The notes: a model not told the origin generated them from the sequence alone. 64,000 nucleotides of DNA from Casuarina equisetifolia (GCA_028551475.1 CM052354.1:13142785-13206784), one strand, 5' to 3'; counted from the first letter of the stretch, positions 35,376 to 46,623 are shown. Program-made: numbers and translations.

Positions 35376-35849
35376 AGTAGCACCCAAACAGACATGTGAG
35401 TCCTTTACCTACTACTTATTTCGGTGTGTGTTTCATTATCAAACCTCGTAAGTGGCTTGGATAGAATCCATATAGACAGCAGTTTAATCAAGAAGCATCT
35501 TTCTTCTTCTTCTTCTCCTTCTTGTTTTTCCTGTTTCATTGAAATTAGGGTGTGGTGATCTTAAGAATAAGAGTTGCCAACTCCTGAAGTAGAAACTGAA
35601 GGGAGCAGTGCAGTCACCAACGCGAGAGGCCTTTCTTTTAGTTCTTAAAGGGAGTGTCGTAATTATTGTTTTCTGAATAAAAAGGTTGTGAGTTTGCATT
35701 ATTCTATGTAATGGTTTTATGTTTTGTATTACTATCATGCTACGAGTTAGTTAGCATATGAATGAGTTGCTCAACATTGTCTAGTGAAAGTTCTACAGTT
35801 AGCGCATGTGTTTGGAAATTCGAAAAATGCTATCATGGTTTACAAAGCA

Positions 35850-35960
35850 GCAAAAAAAAAAAAAAAAAAAGAAGAAGAAGAAGAAAGAAAGAAAGAAAGA
35901 AAGAAAAAAAGAAAAAAAGAAAAAAAGAAAAAAAGAAAGAAAGAAAGAAAGAAAGAAAAT
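35850..35960 (+). repeat. Poly-A/AAG/AAAG microsatellite, unit 3
   Basis: Starts with a poly-A run, then AAG, AAAG and AAAAAG repeats. Counterpart of 17627 and 28425. Overlapping Lys/Glu-rich ORFs are artefacts. Confidence 0.9.
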
Positions 35961-37588
35961 GGACTATGAGTAGGATTGTTCAGTGAGAAAGGAATGACTT
36001 CAAATAAACCATATAAATAATACTTTGTATGTCATTTTAAATGATATTATTCCTTATAAGAGCTTCATTGACTTTGGATTCTATCATTTAACTTTATCAT
36101 AAGAGTGAAGTTGTATCCAAAAAGAGACCATATAAGAAAGGTTTCTTATCTTTTACTTTATTCTGTTGATTCAAAATGTGAAAATGACTAAAAGCCAATT
36201 ATATTCAAAGCATAATCTTTGCTTTTAGCTAAATGAGACTTATTTTAGTTGTTGAGATGGACTTACTTAATGTAAGACTTTCATTTTGCACATAGTTAGA
36301 TCCTTTATAGATTGGCAAAAAGGTGGGAACATTATGTCAGGTTTTTTTGAGGAATATCGGTGACTTAGGCATGAATAAACAGAACTACCTGTTCTTCTTC
36401 CCAAAAGGATAAGTTATTCCATCTTGCAATAAGTTCCATATAAATTTATTGATATGTTTAGAATTAGAGAAATGGGAAAAAGAAAGGTGAAGAATATTGT
36501 ATTTGGGAGATAAACATGGGTGATGACGTAAATATACACTTAAAAACATGATGAACAATGACAATATATGTAATTTAGGATAAATGAATCCTTGTATAAA
36601 TGAATCAACAATTTGCCCATCAATTTCTTTGTTTTTATGCACCAAAGAATCCACTAGAAGCTATTTTTTCTTTTGGTGGTTCTCTCTCTCTCTCTCTTTT
36701 TTTTTTCCTTAAGTTATTGTAGCAGCTCACAAAATGATACAATATACATAAGATTTTTTAAATTCTTGTATTTATAGGTAATTTAGGAGAAACTCAAGTT
36801 ATTATTTTATCTTATATGAATTACTATTTTGCCTTTATTCCTCGTTTTGACTTTACAATTAGCATACTGAGGTGTAATCTCTTCGCACAATTGGATGGAT
36901 AGCAAGAACCTCACGTTTCTATGCGAAAGTAGCTGAATTGGGTGATTAATGGATAACATAAGAACATATTGCATGGTTAATTATAGCAGAAACTAACTGC
37001 CCCCCTTTTAATAAACTTACTTTCATTTCCCATTTGTTTTCATCTCATTACTTCTATTTTTCTAATAATAATTCCTAAAACATAAATTCTAGTCCAATAC
37101 CTTTTTATTTTTTTCCTCCATCTAAGTTGCCAAGAGTATAGACTGCTCCAAATAGTCCGCAATTGCCCAAAATTGTGAAAATCGGCGATCCACCTATTTT
37201 TAGTAGGACAAGATTTTGCAGCCAATTTGTCTAGCTGATATAAACTATTAATATTGGCCTTTTTGTAAAAAAAAAAAAAATTAAATTTTTAATATTACAA
37301 CAAGCACATCAAACTCATACATATAAGGTTTCAAACATCAAACTTACACTTAGAGTTTTTACTAATTTACCAATAAATTAACTGACTAAGCGACCCAATG
37401 TTAACTTTAAGATTGCCTTGCCATCAGAAGATTCTCTGTAGACTTTGGGTTGGGCAGAGAGAAGAAGGGACGATATCTCACGAAGAGAACTCATTGATGA
37501 GTTTCCAAGAATTATACTCTAAAAGCAAGATGGCAAGAAGCATTGAATTCACAAAAACGTGATGTTCTGTGGCAGTGATTAAAGGTTC

Positions 37589-37855
37589 TTGGGTCTGCAT
37601 AAAGGTATAGAAAGACTCAACAAGCCAATTGATGTGGAGGATTCATTACCGCCCTGGGTAGATCCCGAAGGAACTTCTTACTCAACCGAAATATACTCTT
37701 GTAGAAAAAGAAAGAAAGCAGGTGCGAAGACCCCACCATCTTTATTTGAAAGGTGCCGGTGGAAAAGACATGGCTACTTTGCTCATCTCGTTGTGCCCAA
37801 AGCAACAAATAAATTATTATATCCAAGTCCTGAAGTCAGGATATATCTTTATTAA
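37589..37855 (+). pseudogene. E block, unit 3: open exon-like fragment
   Basis: Open for 88 codons with the best-kept version of the E peptide: PWVDPEGTSYSTEIYSCRKR, KKAGAKTPPSLFERCRWK, then KATNKLLYPSPE. Four other E-like copies in the window are broken or partial. A basic RKRKK cluster is the only notable motif. It looks like an exon of an unknown gene carried along in the duplication. Confidence 0.45.
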
Positions 37856-38125
37856 ATGATTGGTACAGCATATAACAAGTTATGAAATAAATTTTAAGAA
37901 AACAAAAGGCAACTGAGATTGGTTATAATTAATTGAAGTAGATGCATTAGACTGTTCTAAGAATGTTATGGGTTTCGTCGTCTTGCACCTCTTTTTAGTA
38001 CATGCAATCATCGCCAAGTGTTGTAAATAAAAGTAAAAAGTCTTATGTTAAATTCTGAGTTTTCTGATAAAATTTCAGAGCCAAAGTTGATTTGTTGAAA
38101 TCTAAGACCACACCTGCTTTCTCAT

Positions 38126-38340
38126 GTTTCGTGTCATTACCATATTTACCTTTCTTTTCATCCCTCTGGAGCTCCTTCTCATGAACCAATCCATGTGAGA
38201 GCGGGACATTGCGCTATTCCCTAGCCAGCCAGTCCGTTCACTCTACAACCAATCTGCACGCAAGTGGGAGATTTTCTATTCCCTTGACACTCTCATTGCT
38301 GGCTTCAAGTGCTGCATAATCCATTTTTATAACATATGAA
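38126..38340 (+). pseudogene. F block, unit 3: decayed membrane-protein relative
   Basis: Homologous to F copies in units 1 and 2, with a small deletion that removes the GTTGGTTATTTC segment. Confidence 0.5.
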
Positions 38341-39477
38341 TGATTTCTCCACATTGTCTGGTGGAAGTTCTAATACTAGCTCGTGTTTACAAGATTATTG
38401 TTGACTTTTGCTTCTTCTATTTAACACATCAAAACAGTTAAATTGTATCCAAAGGAGAACAATAGAAGTTAATATTTTTTATTTTTATTTTTTATCTTTC
38501 TTTCTTTATTTTATTGATTCAAAATGTGAAAATGACTGAAAGCTGATTATATTCTAAACATAATCTTTGCTTTTAGAGGAGCCAGACTTATTTGAGATGT
38601 TTAGATGGACTTATTTAATGTAAACTGATAATGTTCAGTATAAGTTAAGGTGGGTCTAAACACTAAACTTTGGGAGGGGATACAAGAGGTAGGTATACAA
38701 CTTAACCCATTCAAACTAGTTACAGATTGAGAACCTGAACTTCCTTTTTTCCACTGATCGTTGAAATCATGGTAGCTTGAATGGGATTATCACGGGTTAT
38801 AAATCTCTTCTATATGTTTTGACTTTCTCCATGTTTAGCATTCAGTCATGAGAAGTGTTCAACATATTTCTTTTCATGCACTGAATTCATCTGTTCATAC
38901 TAACGTACGGCTTAATTTTGATATTGGCAGAACATGTCATAGGAGTTATGATAGCCTTTAGAAGATTGGATTAGACTCGGGCAAGATAGATTTGCAAAGC
39001 TAACAAGGTGAAAACCTCATATGAATAAGTTTGACAAGTTCTTAGTTTAGTTTTATTTTTCTTTTAATGAATTATTACTTAAATTTCTCGGATCATTTAG
39101 TTGACTTAGCAGACTTGATTCAATTTAACTAAATAGACCTAAATTTGTAAAATATTATGCTATTTGCTATGGAGTTAAACAATTCAAAGATCTTATGCGG
39201 CACTTAGCATCTTTATTTGAAAGGTGCCGGTGGAAATGACAAGGCCACTTTATTCATCTTGCCGTGCACAAAGCAATGAATAAAATGTTATATCCAGGTC
39301 CTGAATTCAAGACATATCTTTCTTAAGTGAAAGGTGTCAGCATATAGCAAGTTGTGAAATTAAGTTTAAAAAAACAAAAGGCAATGAGATTGGATTACAA
39401 CGAATTGAAGAATATGCATTAGATTATTCTAAGAATGTCATGGGTTTTGTCCTCTTGCACCTTCTTTTAGTACATGC

Positions 39478-39727
39478 TGTTAGGAATTTGTTGGCACAAT
39501 TCCTTAACAAGGGATCAAAACACACATACACACATGCTAATATAAGAGATTTTAAGAGTCTGGACCAACAATGTCCTACTCCCTCTTCTTTCCACTAAAA
39601 CTTGAACTATTAAAACTCTAGTATTTTGATAGAGAAAGACTGAAAAAGTCTCTTAACTTTAGTTTTGTAATATTTTGCAAATAACCCAACACTTGGTTAT
39701 TAATATTACTGTTTTGGGTTCCCCTAT
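39478..39727. mobile_element. Truncated LTR at the unit 3 / rDNA junction
   Basis: Starts TGTTAGGAATTTG directly after CATGC, the same target site as the solo LTR at 21321, and follows that LTR to about CCTATAT (39727). Its right end has been replaced by the rDNA relic. This shows the LTR inserted before the duplication. Confidence 0.65.
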
Positions 39728-39751
39728 ATCCCTTTAGGGGACCCTAAACAC

Positions 39752-41199
39752 TTGGCTTTGAGGGCTGGGCATAGGGGTCCCAGTCTTGAACCCATTAACT
39801 GTCGGTGGACTGTTCGAGTTGCACCTGTGGGAAGAGTGGGTCGTCATGTGTTAGCCAAGGGATGGATTGGGAAGGACTGCCTCGGCAGTCTTCCTCGGGC
39901 ATCGAATAGTTGACTCAAAATTGGTATGGACAAGGGGAATCTGACTGTTTAATTAAAACAAAGCATTGCGATGGTCCTTACGGATGCTCACACAATGTGA
40001 TTTTTGCCCAATGCTCTAAATGTCAAAGTGAAAAAATTCAACCAAGCATGGGTAAACGGTGGGAGTAACTATGACTCTTTTAAGATAGCCAAATGCGTCA
40101 TTATCTAATTAGTGGCATGCATATATGGATTAACGAGATTCCCATTGTCCCTGTCTATTATCTAGCGAAACCATAGCTAAGGGAACGGGCTTGGCAGAAT
40201 CAGCAGGAAAAAAAGACCATATTGAGCTTGACTCTAGTCCAACTTTGTGAAATGACTTGAGAGGTGTAAGATAAGTGGGAGTAGAAAGGTGAAAGTGAAA
40301 TACCACTACTTTTAACATTATTTTACTTATTCCGAGAATTGGAGGAAGGGCATCGCCCTTTTTTTTGGACCTAAGGTCCTCCTTGGCAAGTCGATCTAGG
40401 CGGAAGACATTGTCAGGTAGGGAGTTTGGCTGGGGTGGCACATCTATTAAAAGATAACATGTGTCCTAAGATGAGCTCAATAAGAACATAAATCTCGTGT
40501 GGAACAAAAGAGTAAAAGCTCGTTCAATTTTGATTTCCATTATGAATATGAACTATGAAAGCGTGGCCTATCGATCCTTTAGACCTTCAGAATTTGACGC
40601 TAAAGGTGTCAGAAAAGTTACCACAGTATAATTGGCTTGTGGCAGCTAAGCATTCATAGCGACGTTACTTTTTAATCCTTCAATGTTGGCTTTTCCTATC
40701 ATTATGAAGCAGAATTCACTAAGTGTTGGATTTTTCACCCACCAATAGGGAATGTGAACTAGGTTTAGACTGTCATGAGATAGGTTAGTTTTACCTTACT
40801 AATGATAGTGTTGCAATAGTAATTTAACCTAGTATGAAAGGAACAGTTGATTCGCACAATTGGTCATCGCGCTTGGTTGAAAAGCCAATGGCGCGAAGCT
40901 ACCATGTGCTGGATTATGACTAAACACTTGTAAGTCAAAATCTGGGCTAGAAGTGACGCATGCACCTGTCTCCCATTTGCCGACCTGTAGTAGGGGCCGG
41001 ATGGCCCCTAGAGGCACATGTCATGGGTGCAGCATGCATGGCAAATGAGCTGCACTGGTCGCCCTATTGTACGATTTCCACCGAGTGGTAGGTAGAATCC
41101 TTTGCAGATGACTTAAATATGTGACAGGGTATTGTAAGTGGCAGAGTGGCCTTGCTACCACGATCCACTAAGATTCAGCCCTGTGTCGCTTCGATTCGT
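39752..41199 (+). rRNA. 26S rRNA, 3' part, decayed (pseudogene)
   Basis: Follows the 3' portion (about 1.45 kb of roughly 3.4 kb) of plant 26S rRNA from TTTGAGGGCTGGGC through TTTAATTAAAACAAAGCATTGCGATGGTCC (near 39950), the AAGTGAAATACCACTACTTTTAA region and the CGCACAATTGGTCATCGCGCTTGG helix to the 3' end at TTCAGCCCTGTGTCGCTTCGATTCG. Many differences from the consensus are C-to-T or G-to-A. The sarcin-ricin loop at 40831 reads AGTATGAAAGGAAC instead of AGTACGAGAGGAAC, so it cannot be a working rRNA. The 5' half is missing. ORFs here are artefacts. Confidence 0.92.
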
Positions 41200-43980
41200 C
41201 CCCTCCCCCCGGCCCTTTTGTGACTACACTCACTTACTTCTCGACAACACCTAACTCCTCCTGCCTATTTTCCTCTAGAGGGATGGGGTTTGGGTAGGAG
41301 TTGGATGTGCACACACGCGCAAGGCAAGGAGAGGTGGCTAGATCGCGCAGGCAAGGATAGTGCACACACCAGGATGGTCGAGCCAAAGGTATGGCCAGCG
41401 CATGGGTGCAAGGTGTGGTCACGGGGACAAGGCAAGCAGGCCGCCAAGGCATGCAAGGCAAGCACTTGTGCACAAGCAAAGGCAAGGCGTGGCCAGCTTG
41501 CATAGGCAAGGCAAAGTAGTGCGGCATGGCTAGTGTGTGAGAGGGCAAGGCATGGCATGGCCGCTGCATGCAAAGGCCAGCTCCTATGGCCAAGGTGTGC
41601 CTCAGGGTAATGCCAAGGCCCTTTACGTGCGGGCAAAAGGCATTCATGGTTGATGCATAGCTAGGGTGCATGCACGTGGGGCATAGTCATGGCAAAGTCA
41701 GTGCACGTGGGCAAGGCCATGCATCGTGGCTGAGGCATAGCTCGAGTGCACGCAAGGGATGTCCATGGCATGGCCAAGGTGTGTGCGGGGGTCACCTACA
41801 GTCCTTGCCGCATGTGCATGGCCTAGGGGCGGGCAAGGCCATGGCGCACATGTGTGCTTGAGACAGGGGCATTAGGCTCACACTGCATGTGCATGGCATG
41901 GCTGAGGCGCCTGCGCATTACTAAGGCCATAGAGGCCATAAGGCCGAGGCGCTCGCGTGCTGGCAAGGCCATGGCCATGCAAAATGGCCTTTTTTCACAA
42001 AACAAGGTTAGCCCCTTGCGTTGGATGGTGGGCACCCAATGCCCTTAGGCAAGGGGTTGTTGCCAGCGTTTGTGCATGACAAAAAGAGGTTAGCTGACTC
42101 ATCCATAGTGCATGTGCAGTGGCCAAGGCCAAGGCCACAGCTTGGCCACCATTGACAAGGGCATGGCAATGGAGCTTGTGTTGTGTGGGGTTAGGCCACG
42201 CCACAACATCACTTTTGTGACCAAGGGCAAGGCCATTAGCAAGAGCACTGTAGGCACTGTGGTGAAGGTCATGGCTGCCATTTACAAGGGAAAGGCAATG
42301 TCAAGGGAGGTAGGTTCTTGCAAGAGAATTGCGTGGCATGGCCACCTACGGCCTACGTTGGGCCATGGCATATGAAGGTCATGCTGGGCAAGTTATCTGG
42401 TGTGCCTCGGGGGTTTAGGTAAAGCCATGGTGTGGCTTGGGGAAGGTGATGGCAGTGCCTTAAGAAGGTCGGGTTGGGGAAGCCAGCGACAAGGCCACGA
42501 GGCACACCTTAGTCACCCCCACCCTAATGGAATCAAATTCACTTGGTCTGCCCCAACTTTTGATTTTCACATGCCAAACACCCAAATTTGGCTTCTAAAT
42601 TCAATCCATGATATTTGGGAGGTGCCAAAATGAGTGGGACATGATTTGGAGTCATTTCCAATTTATCTTTATTTTTTTGAATTTTTTGGATTTAAAAAAT
42701 TAAAAATAAATAAATAATGGTCAAATGAAGACGAGAGTGGCTGCACTGGAGTCCCCAGATTTTTCTGAGGATGCGTACAAAGATTGGTGCCCAAACTCAG
42801 AGGTGGCCAGGGACAAGGCCTTTGTGGGCACCTAAGTCCTTGTCACATGTTGTGCGCATAGGGCCGTGCTAAGTGAGTGGGTGCTGTGTGTGCTGGGCCA
42901 TGCTAAGTGAGTGGACACTATGTGCACAGGGCCGTGCTAGGCAAGCGTGTGCTATTCGTGTAGGATCATTTGTCCTTATATAACCTTAGATTTTCACTGT
43001 GCCAATCACCTTTTTTTAGTTCCTAAATTCATTATAGGACATTCTGGAGGTGCCAAAACAAGAAGATCCATATTTAGACCCATTTTCCATTTTCTAGGAT
43101 TTTTCCAATGTTATGGCTTTAGAAATTTGTAAAAGTTAAATTATGTGTCAAAAAATTATGAAATTTATGGAGTTGGAATTGTCTCATTTTTTTGAGTATG
43201 TGTACAAAAAATCACATGAAAAATCCAAGTATTTCATAAAAAAAAAAGCACGTAACCTCCTTAGACATATTGATGTTTCTTAATGCCAGAAGAGATTTAG
43301 ACTTAAGAGTTCTCTAGGAGGGCCCAATTGGTCGAGCTAGGGTCGGCATTGGGCATGCACGCAAGGACCCCCTCGACATGGGCATGCGGCAAAGGGGCAC
43401 GCCTTATGTTAAGACCCTTAACTCCCATTCCTGTCGATTGTTGTTTGCCATTTGCTAGCGCCAACACACACTCACTCGGATCACCCTCACTGTGCCAGCG
43501 CCAGCGTGCTACTCGTTGCACACCTATCCCCCGCAAGGGGGTTCTCCCTGTCCCTTTCACTCGATGTCCTTTGGCATGCTAGTGCCTTGGCAATAAGGTG
43601 TGTCCCCCAAGTTGGGAATGCACCACCCCTCTTAAATGTGCCAATGCGCTACTCTTACCACAACCATCCCCCCGCAAGGGGGTTCCCCCTCGGTCTGATA
43701 CATCCCAATGTCCCTTTGGCATGCTATTGCCTTGGCAACAAGGTATGTCCCATAGGCTGGGAATGCTCCACCCCCTCTGGGCATGCCAGCATGTTACTTT
43801 TGCCATGGCCATTCCCCCCACAAAGGGGTTGCCCTTCGGTCCAATACATCTCAATGTCCCTTTGGTGTGCCGGCGCCCTGGCAACAAGGTGTGTTCCATA
43901 GGCTGGGGATGCACTGCCCACACGAGCGTGCTAGGAAGGCACCTTGTGGAAAGGGCATGTGTCCACACTCCTTGGTCGCC
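41200..43980 (+). other. rDNA intergenic spacer relic
   Basis: Lies between the 26S 3' end and the candidate Pol I start, as the spacer should. 41290-42480 is a GC-rich, low-complexity stretch full of GGCAAGG, CATGGC and TGCATG words. 42540-42800 and about 42985-43230 are related AT-richer segments (AGATTTTCACTG..., GGAGGTGCCAAAA). Around 42850-42962 a roughly 35-bp unit (GGGCCGTGCTAAGTGAGTGG) occurs three times. The many ORFs over this region on both strands are low-complexity shadows. Confidence 0.75.
43499..43920 (+). repeat. Three 141-146-bp spacer subrepeats
   Basis: Three imperfect tandem units anchored at 43531, 43672 and 43818. Each has CCCTTTGGCATGCTA-type and GGCAACAAGG(T)-type words. 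The first two contain a perfect CCCCC-GCAA-GGGGG hairpin; the third is decayed. They sit just upstream of the candidate Pol I start. Confidence 0.8.
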
Positions 43981-43992
43981 TATGTTAGGGGG
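43981..43992 (+). promoter_or_regulatory. Candidate RNA polymerase I initiation site
   Basis: TATGTTAGGGGG resembles the plant rRNA initiator (TATA(T/G)(T)A(A/G)GGGG type). It lies about 1.7 kb before the 18S start, a normal 5' ETS length, and just after the spacer subrepeats. The assignment rests on motif and position only; the locus is surely inactive. Confidence 0.5.
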
Positions 43993-45708
43993 TATTGTTT
44001 CCATGTCCACCTGAGCGGGTGTGGTTGCGAACTACGGCCATGCCGCACGACTCTATGAGGGTGTGGGTTGGCATGTCGAGCGAGACACGCTACGCTTACC
44101 TTGTTGGCTTCCCTCGACAGCATACGTTTGTGTAGGGCCATGTGCCTCATGCGAGCATGTTAAAGGACTTCGACTTGGTTGCTAGGTGCTCTTACTCCTC
44201 GTGTCGGCTCGACATGGGCAAGCCGTGTGTGTGTTTGTTTCTCTCGTGCCATCCACTGGCTGAGACTTTCCTAACCTAAGACCCCCATCGCCTCTCATGG
44301 CCCCGTGGGTTTCCAATGCCCTTAGGGTCGACTAGCCTTTCCCTTTCTCCCTTTTTCTCCCAACCTTGTTAGGCCTCGGGTGCTTGTTACCCCGAGGTTG
44401 CCCCTTTTGTTGGCTCTCCTCACGTCATGGAGCATGCACACGTTGCAAGCAGCTGCTACAAGTCTCTAAATGCATGGGGTGCACCAATTGTCTTGCGCCA
44501 ATCGTGTCACAGAGCACGCACATGTTGCGAGTAGCTACTCTAAGGCTCTGAAGGTGCAGGGGGTTGCCACGTCCTCTTTCTCGTGCTCTGGGCATCCTTC
44601 ATGCTCAGGGTGCTCTGCATGTGCATCAACATCCTTGAAACACGTAGTGTGCACAACCCCAACCTTTTCATGCCCCGGGGTAGCCCCTTTTGTTGGCTCT
44701 CCTCACATCACGGAGCATGCACATGCCATGGGTAGCCACTGCAAGTCTCTGAATGCACGAGGTGCGCCATTTGTCTGGCACTAACTGTGTCACGGAGCAC
44801 ACGCACACTGCGAGTAGCCACTCTAAGACTCTGAAGGTGCGGGGGGTTGCCATGCCTTCTTTCTCGCGCCTTAGTCATCCTTCATGCATAGGGTGTTTCG
44901 CATTCACATTCTTGTCATGCCCTTGGTGCCTACTACCCCGAGGTCACCCCACACCCCTCCCTCCTCCCTTTTCTTTGCTTAGTGCCCCGGGCATCTATCT
45001 ATCTCTATTGTTCCACATCCTTGTCATCAATGCCCTAGTTGTCCCCCCCCCTAACAACACCATTCCTTCCTGACCCGTTAGTTTCCAAAAAAGAAAGGTG
45101 AAGGTCCCTTCTCTACACGCCCAATGGTCTGGGTTCGATGTCACACAATGCTTTTGCATTTCCTGCCTCCATCCATTTCAAATGGCGCGTGGGGGTTATG
45201 GTTCGTCTTGCGATGTTACAACCCAGCATATGCAGTAGCATGTGAGAGGTGGTAAGGTCGTATGGCTCAGCAAGCTCGGTGCTAGCACATTGAACTACCC
45301 GGCATGTGCTCAGTCATTGTCGCTTTGAGTCACATATAGTGCTCTGGCGTCCATGGGGTTTCTTATGTTGGATACTTGCTGCGACAAAAGTGTTGCCCAT
45401 CGACGACCTTTTCTCCTTGCCAGTGCTCCTTAATAGGCACTAGCAGGACCTCGAAGTTGTTCACGAGGGGCCAAGGATGCCTCAACCTATGCGGGTGTGG
45501 TCACCTTGGACCTCACGGGCACGCTTATGCTCATTGATGCAAAACACTATTCCTTGGGCTTGGTGCATTCGTACGATGCCCCGCACGCCTCGAACAAGCG
45601 CCCTATGTCATTCAACTCATATGATTGCCCTCGTCCATGCCGAAGAGGTAGTAGTCCCCCTCGCGGGGTCATCCCTTGGTCGCGTGAGTAGGGGCATCAC
45701 TGAGGAAT
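43993..45708 (+). other. 5' external transcribed spacer relic
   Basis: GC-rich sequence between the candidate start and the 18S 5' end, with no recognisable gene. Tandem repeats at 44390-44925 are described separately. ORFs across it are shadows. Confidence 0.65.
44390..44925 (+). repeat. 284-bp tandem repeat in the ETS (two copies)
   Basis: GCCCCTTTTGTTGGCTCTCC starts at 44400 and 44684, 284 bp apart. The copies continue in parallel through GGAGCATGCACA, AAGTCTCT(A/G)AATGCA, GTGTCAC(A/G)GAGCAC and GGGGGTTGCCA. Differences are mostly transitions. Confidence 0.85.
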
Positions 45709-46493
45709 GTTACCTAGTTAATCCTACCAGTAGTTATATGCTTGTTTCAAAGATTAAGCGATGCATGTGTAAGTATGAACTAATTCAGACTGTGAAACTA
45801 CGAATGGTTCATTAAATCAGTTATAGTTTGTTTGATGGTATTTGCTACTTGGATAACTATAGTAATTCTAGAGCTAATGTATCCAGAGCATAAGGCTTGC
45901 TTTGAGCACTCTAATTTCTTCAAAGTAACAGTGTTGGAAGCACGACCCGACCAGTTAAGGCCAGGAATGCATCGCTAGCGGAAAGGACTAGTAGAACACT
46001 GCACACTAAGGGTAGACCAATATGCCTAACCCAAGATCCAACTACGAGCTTTTTAACTGCAACAACTTAAATAAACGCTATTGGAGCTGGAATTACTGTG
46101 GCTGTTAGCACCAGACCTGTCCTTCAATGGATCCTTGTTAAGGGATTTAGATTGTACTCATTTCAATTACTAGACTCATAAGAGCTCAATATTGTTATTT
46201 ATTGTCACTACCTCCTCATGTCAAGAGTGGGTAATTTTCGCATCTGCTGCCTTCCTTGGATATGGTAGCCGTTTCTCAAGCTCCCTCTCTAGAATCAAAC
46301 CCTAATTCTTTGTCACCCATCACCACCAAAGTAGGCCTCTATCTTACCATTGAAAGTTGATAAGGTAGAAATTTGAATGATGCATCGCTGGCACGATGGC
46401 TGTGCGATCCATCGAGTTATTATGAATCATTAGAGCAATGAGCAAAGTAATGCTTAATAAGGACAGTCTAGGACATTCATATTTCATAGTCAG

Positions 46494-46527
<34 letters not shown>

Positions 46528-46623
46528 TTGTGAAAGCATTTGCCAAGGATGTTTTCACTAATCAAGAACGAAAGTTGAGGGCTCGAAGATGATCAGATAC
46601 CGTCCTAGTCTTAACCATAAATG
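45709..46623 (+). rRNA. 18S rRNA, 5' part, decayed and internally rearranged (pseudogene)
   Basis: 45709-45878 matches the 18S 5' end on the plus strand (TACCTAGTTAATCCTACCAG for TACCTGGTTGATCCTGCCAG), through GTAATTCTAGAGCTAAT. 45873-46446 matches 18S on the minus strand, from the TTAGAGTGCTCAAAGCAAGC region back past the 530-loop area to the TCATGATAACTCGACGG region. About 46447-46623 is plus strand again (GGTGAAATTCTTGGATTTATGAAAGACGAAC ... GATACCGTCCTAGTCTTAACCATAAA). The 3' half is absent because a Copia element starts at 46624. Nearly all substitutions are C-to-T or G-to-A. Confidence 0.92.

Larger units (their letters stand above)
31201..39477. repeat. Segmental duplication, unit 3
   Basis: Begins inside block A (equivalent of 14697). 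It contains a 385-bp solo LTR (31605), about 840 bp of extra DNA (33680-34515) just before the membrane-protein gene, copy 3 of that gene, the AAAG tract, E and F blocks, then a second partial E (39205-39330). It breaks at 39478 in the same kind of LTR that interrupts unit 1. Confidence 0.85.

Noticed and set aside
41234-44058. Many ORFs up to 149 codons on both strands
   Set aside because: They lie in GC-rich, low-complexity rDNA spacer where stop codons are rare by composition; the peptides are repetitive and match nothing.
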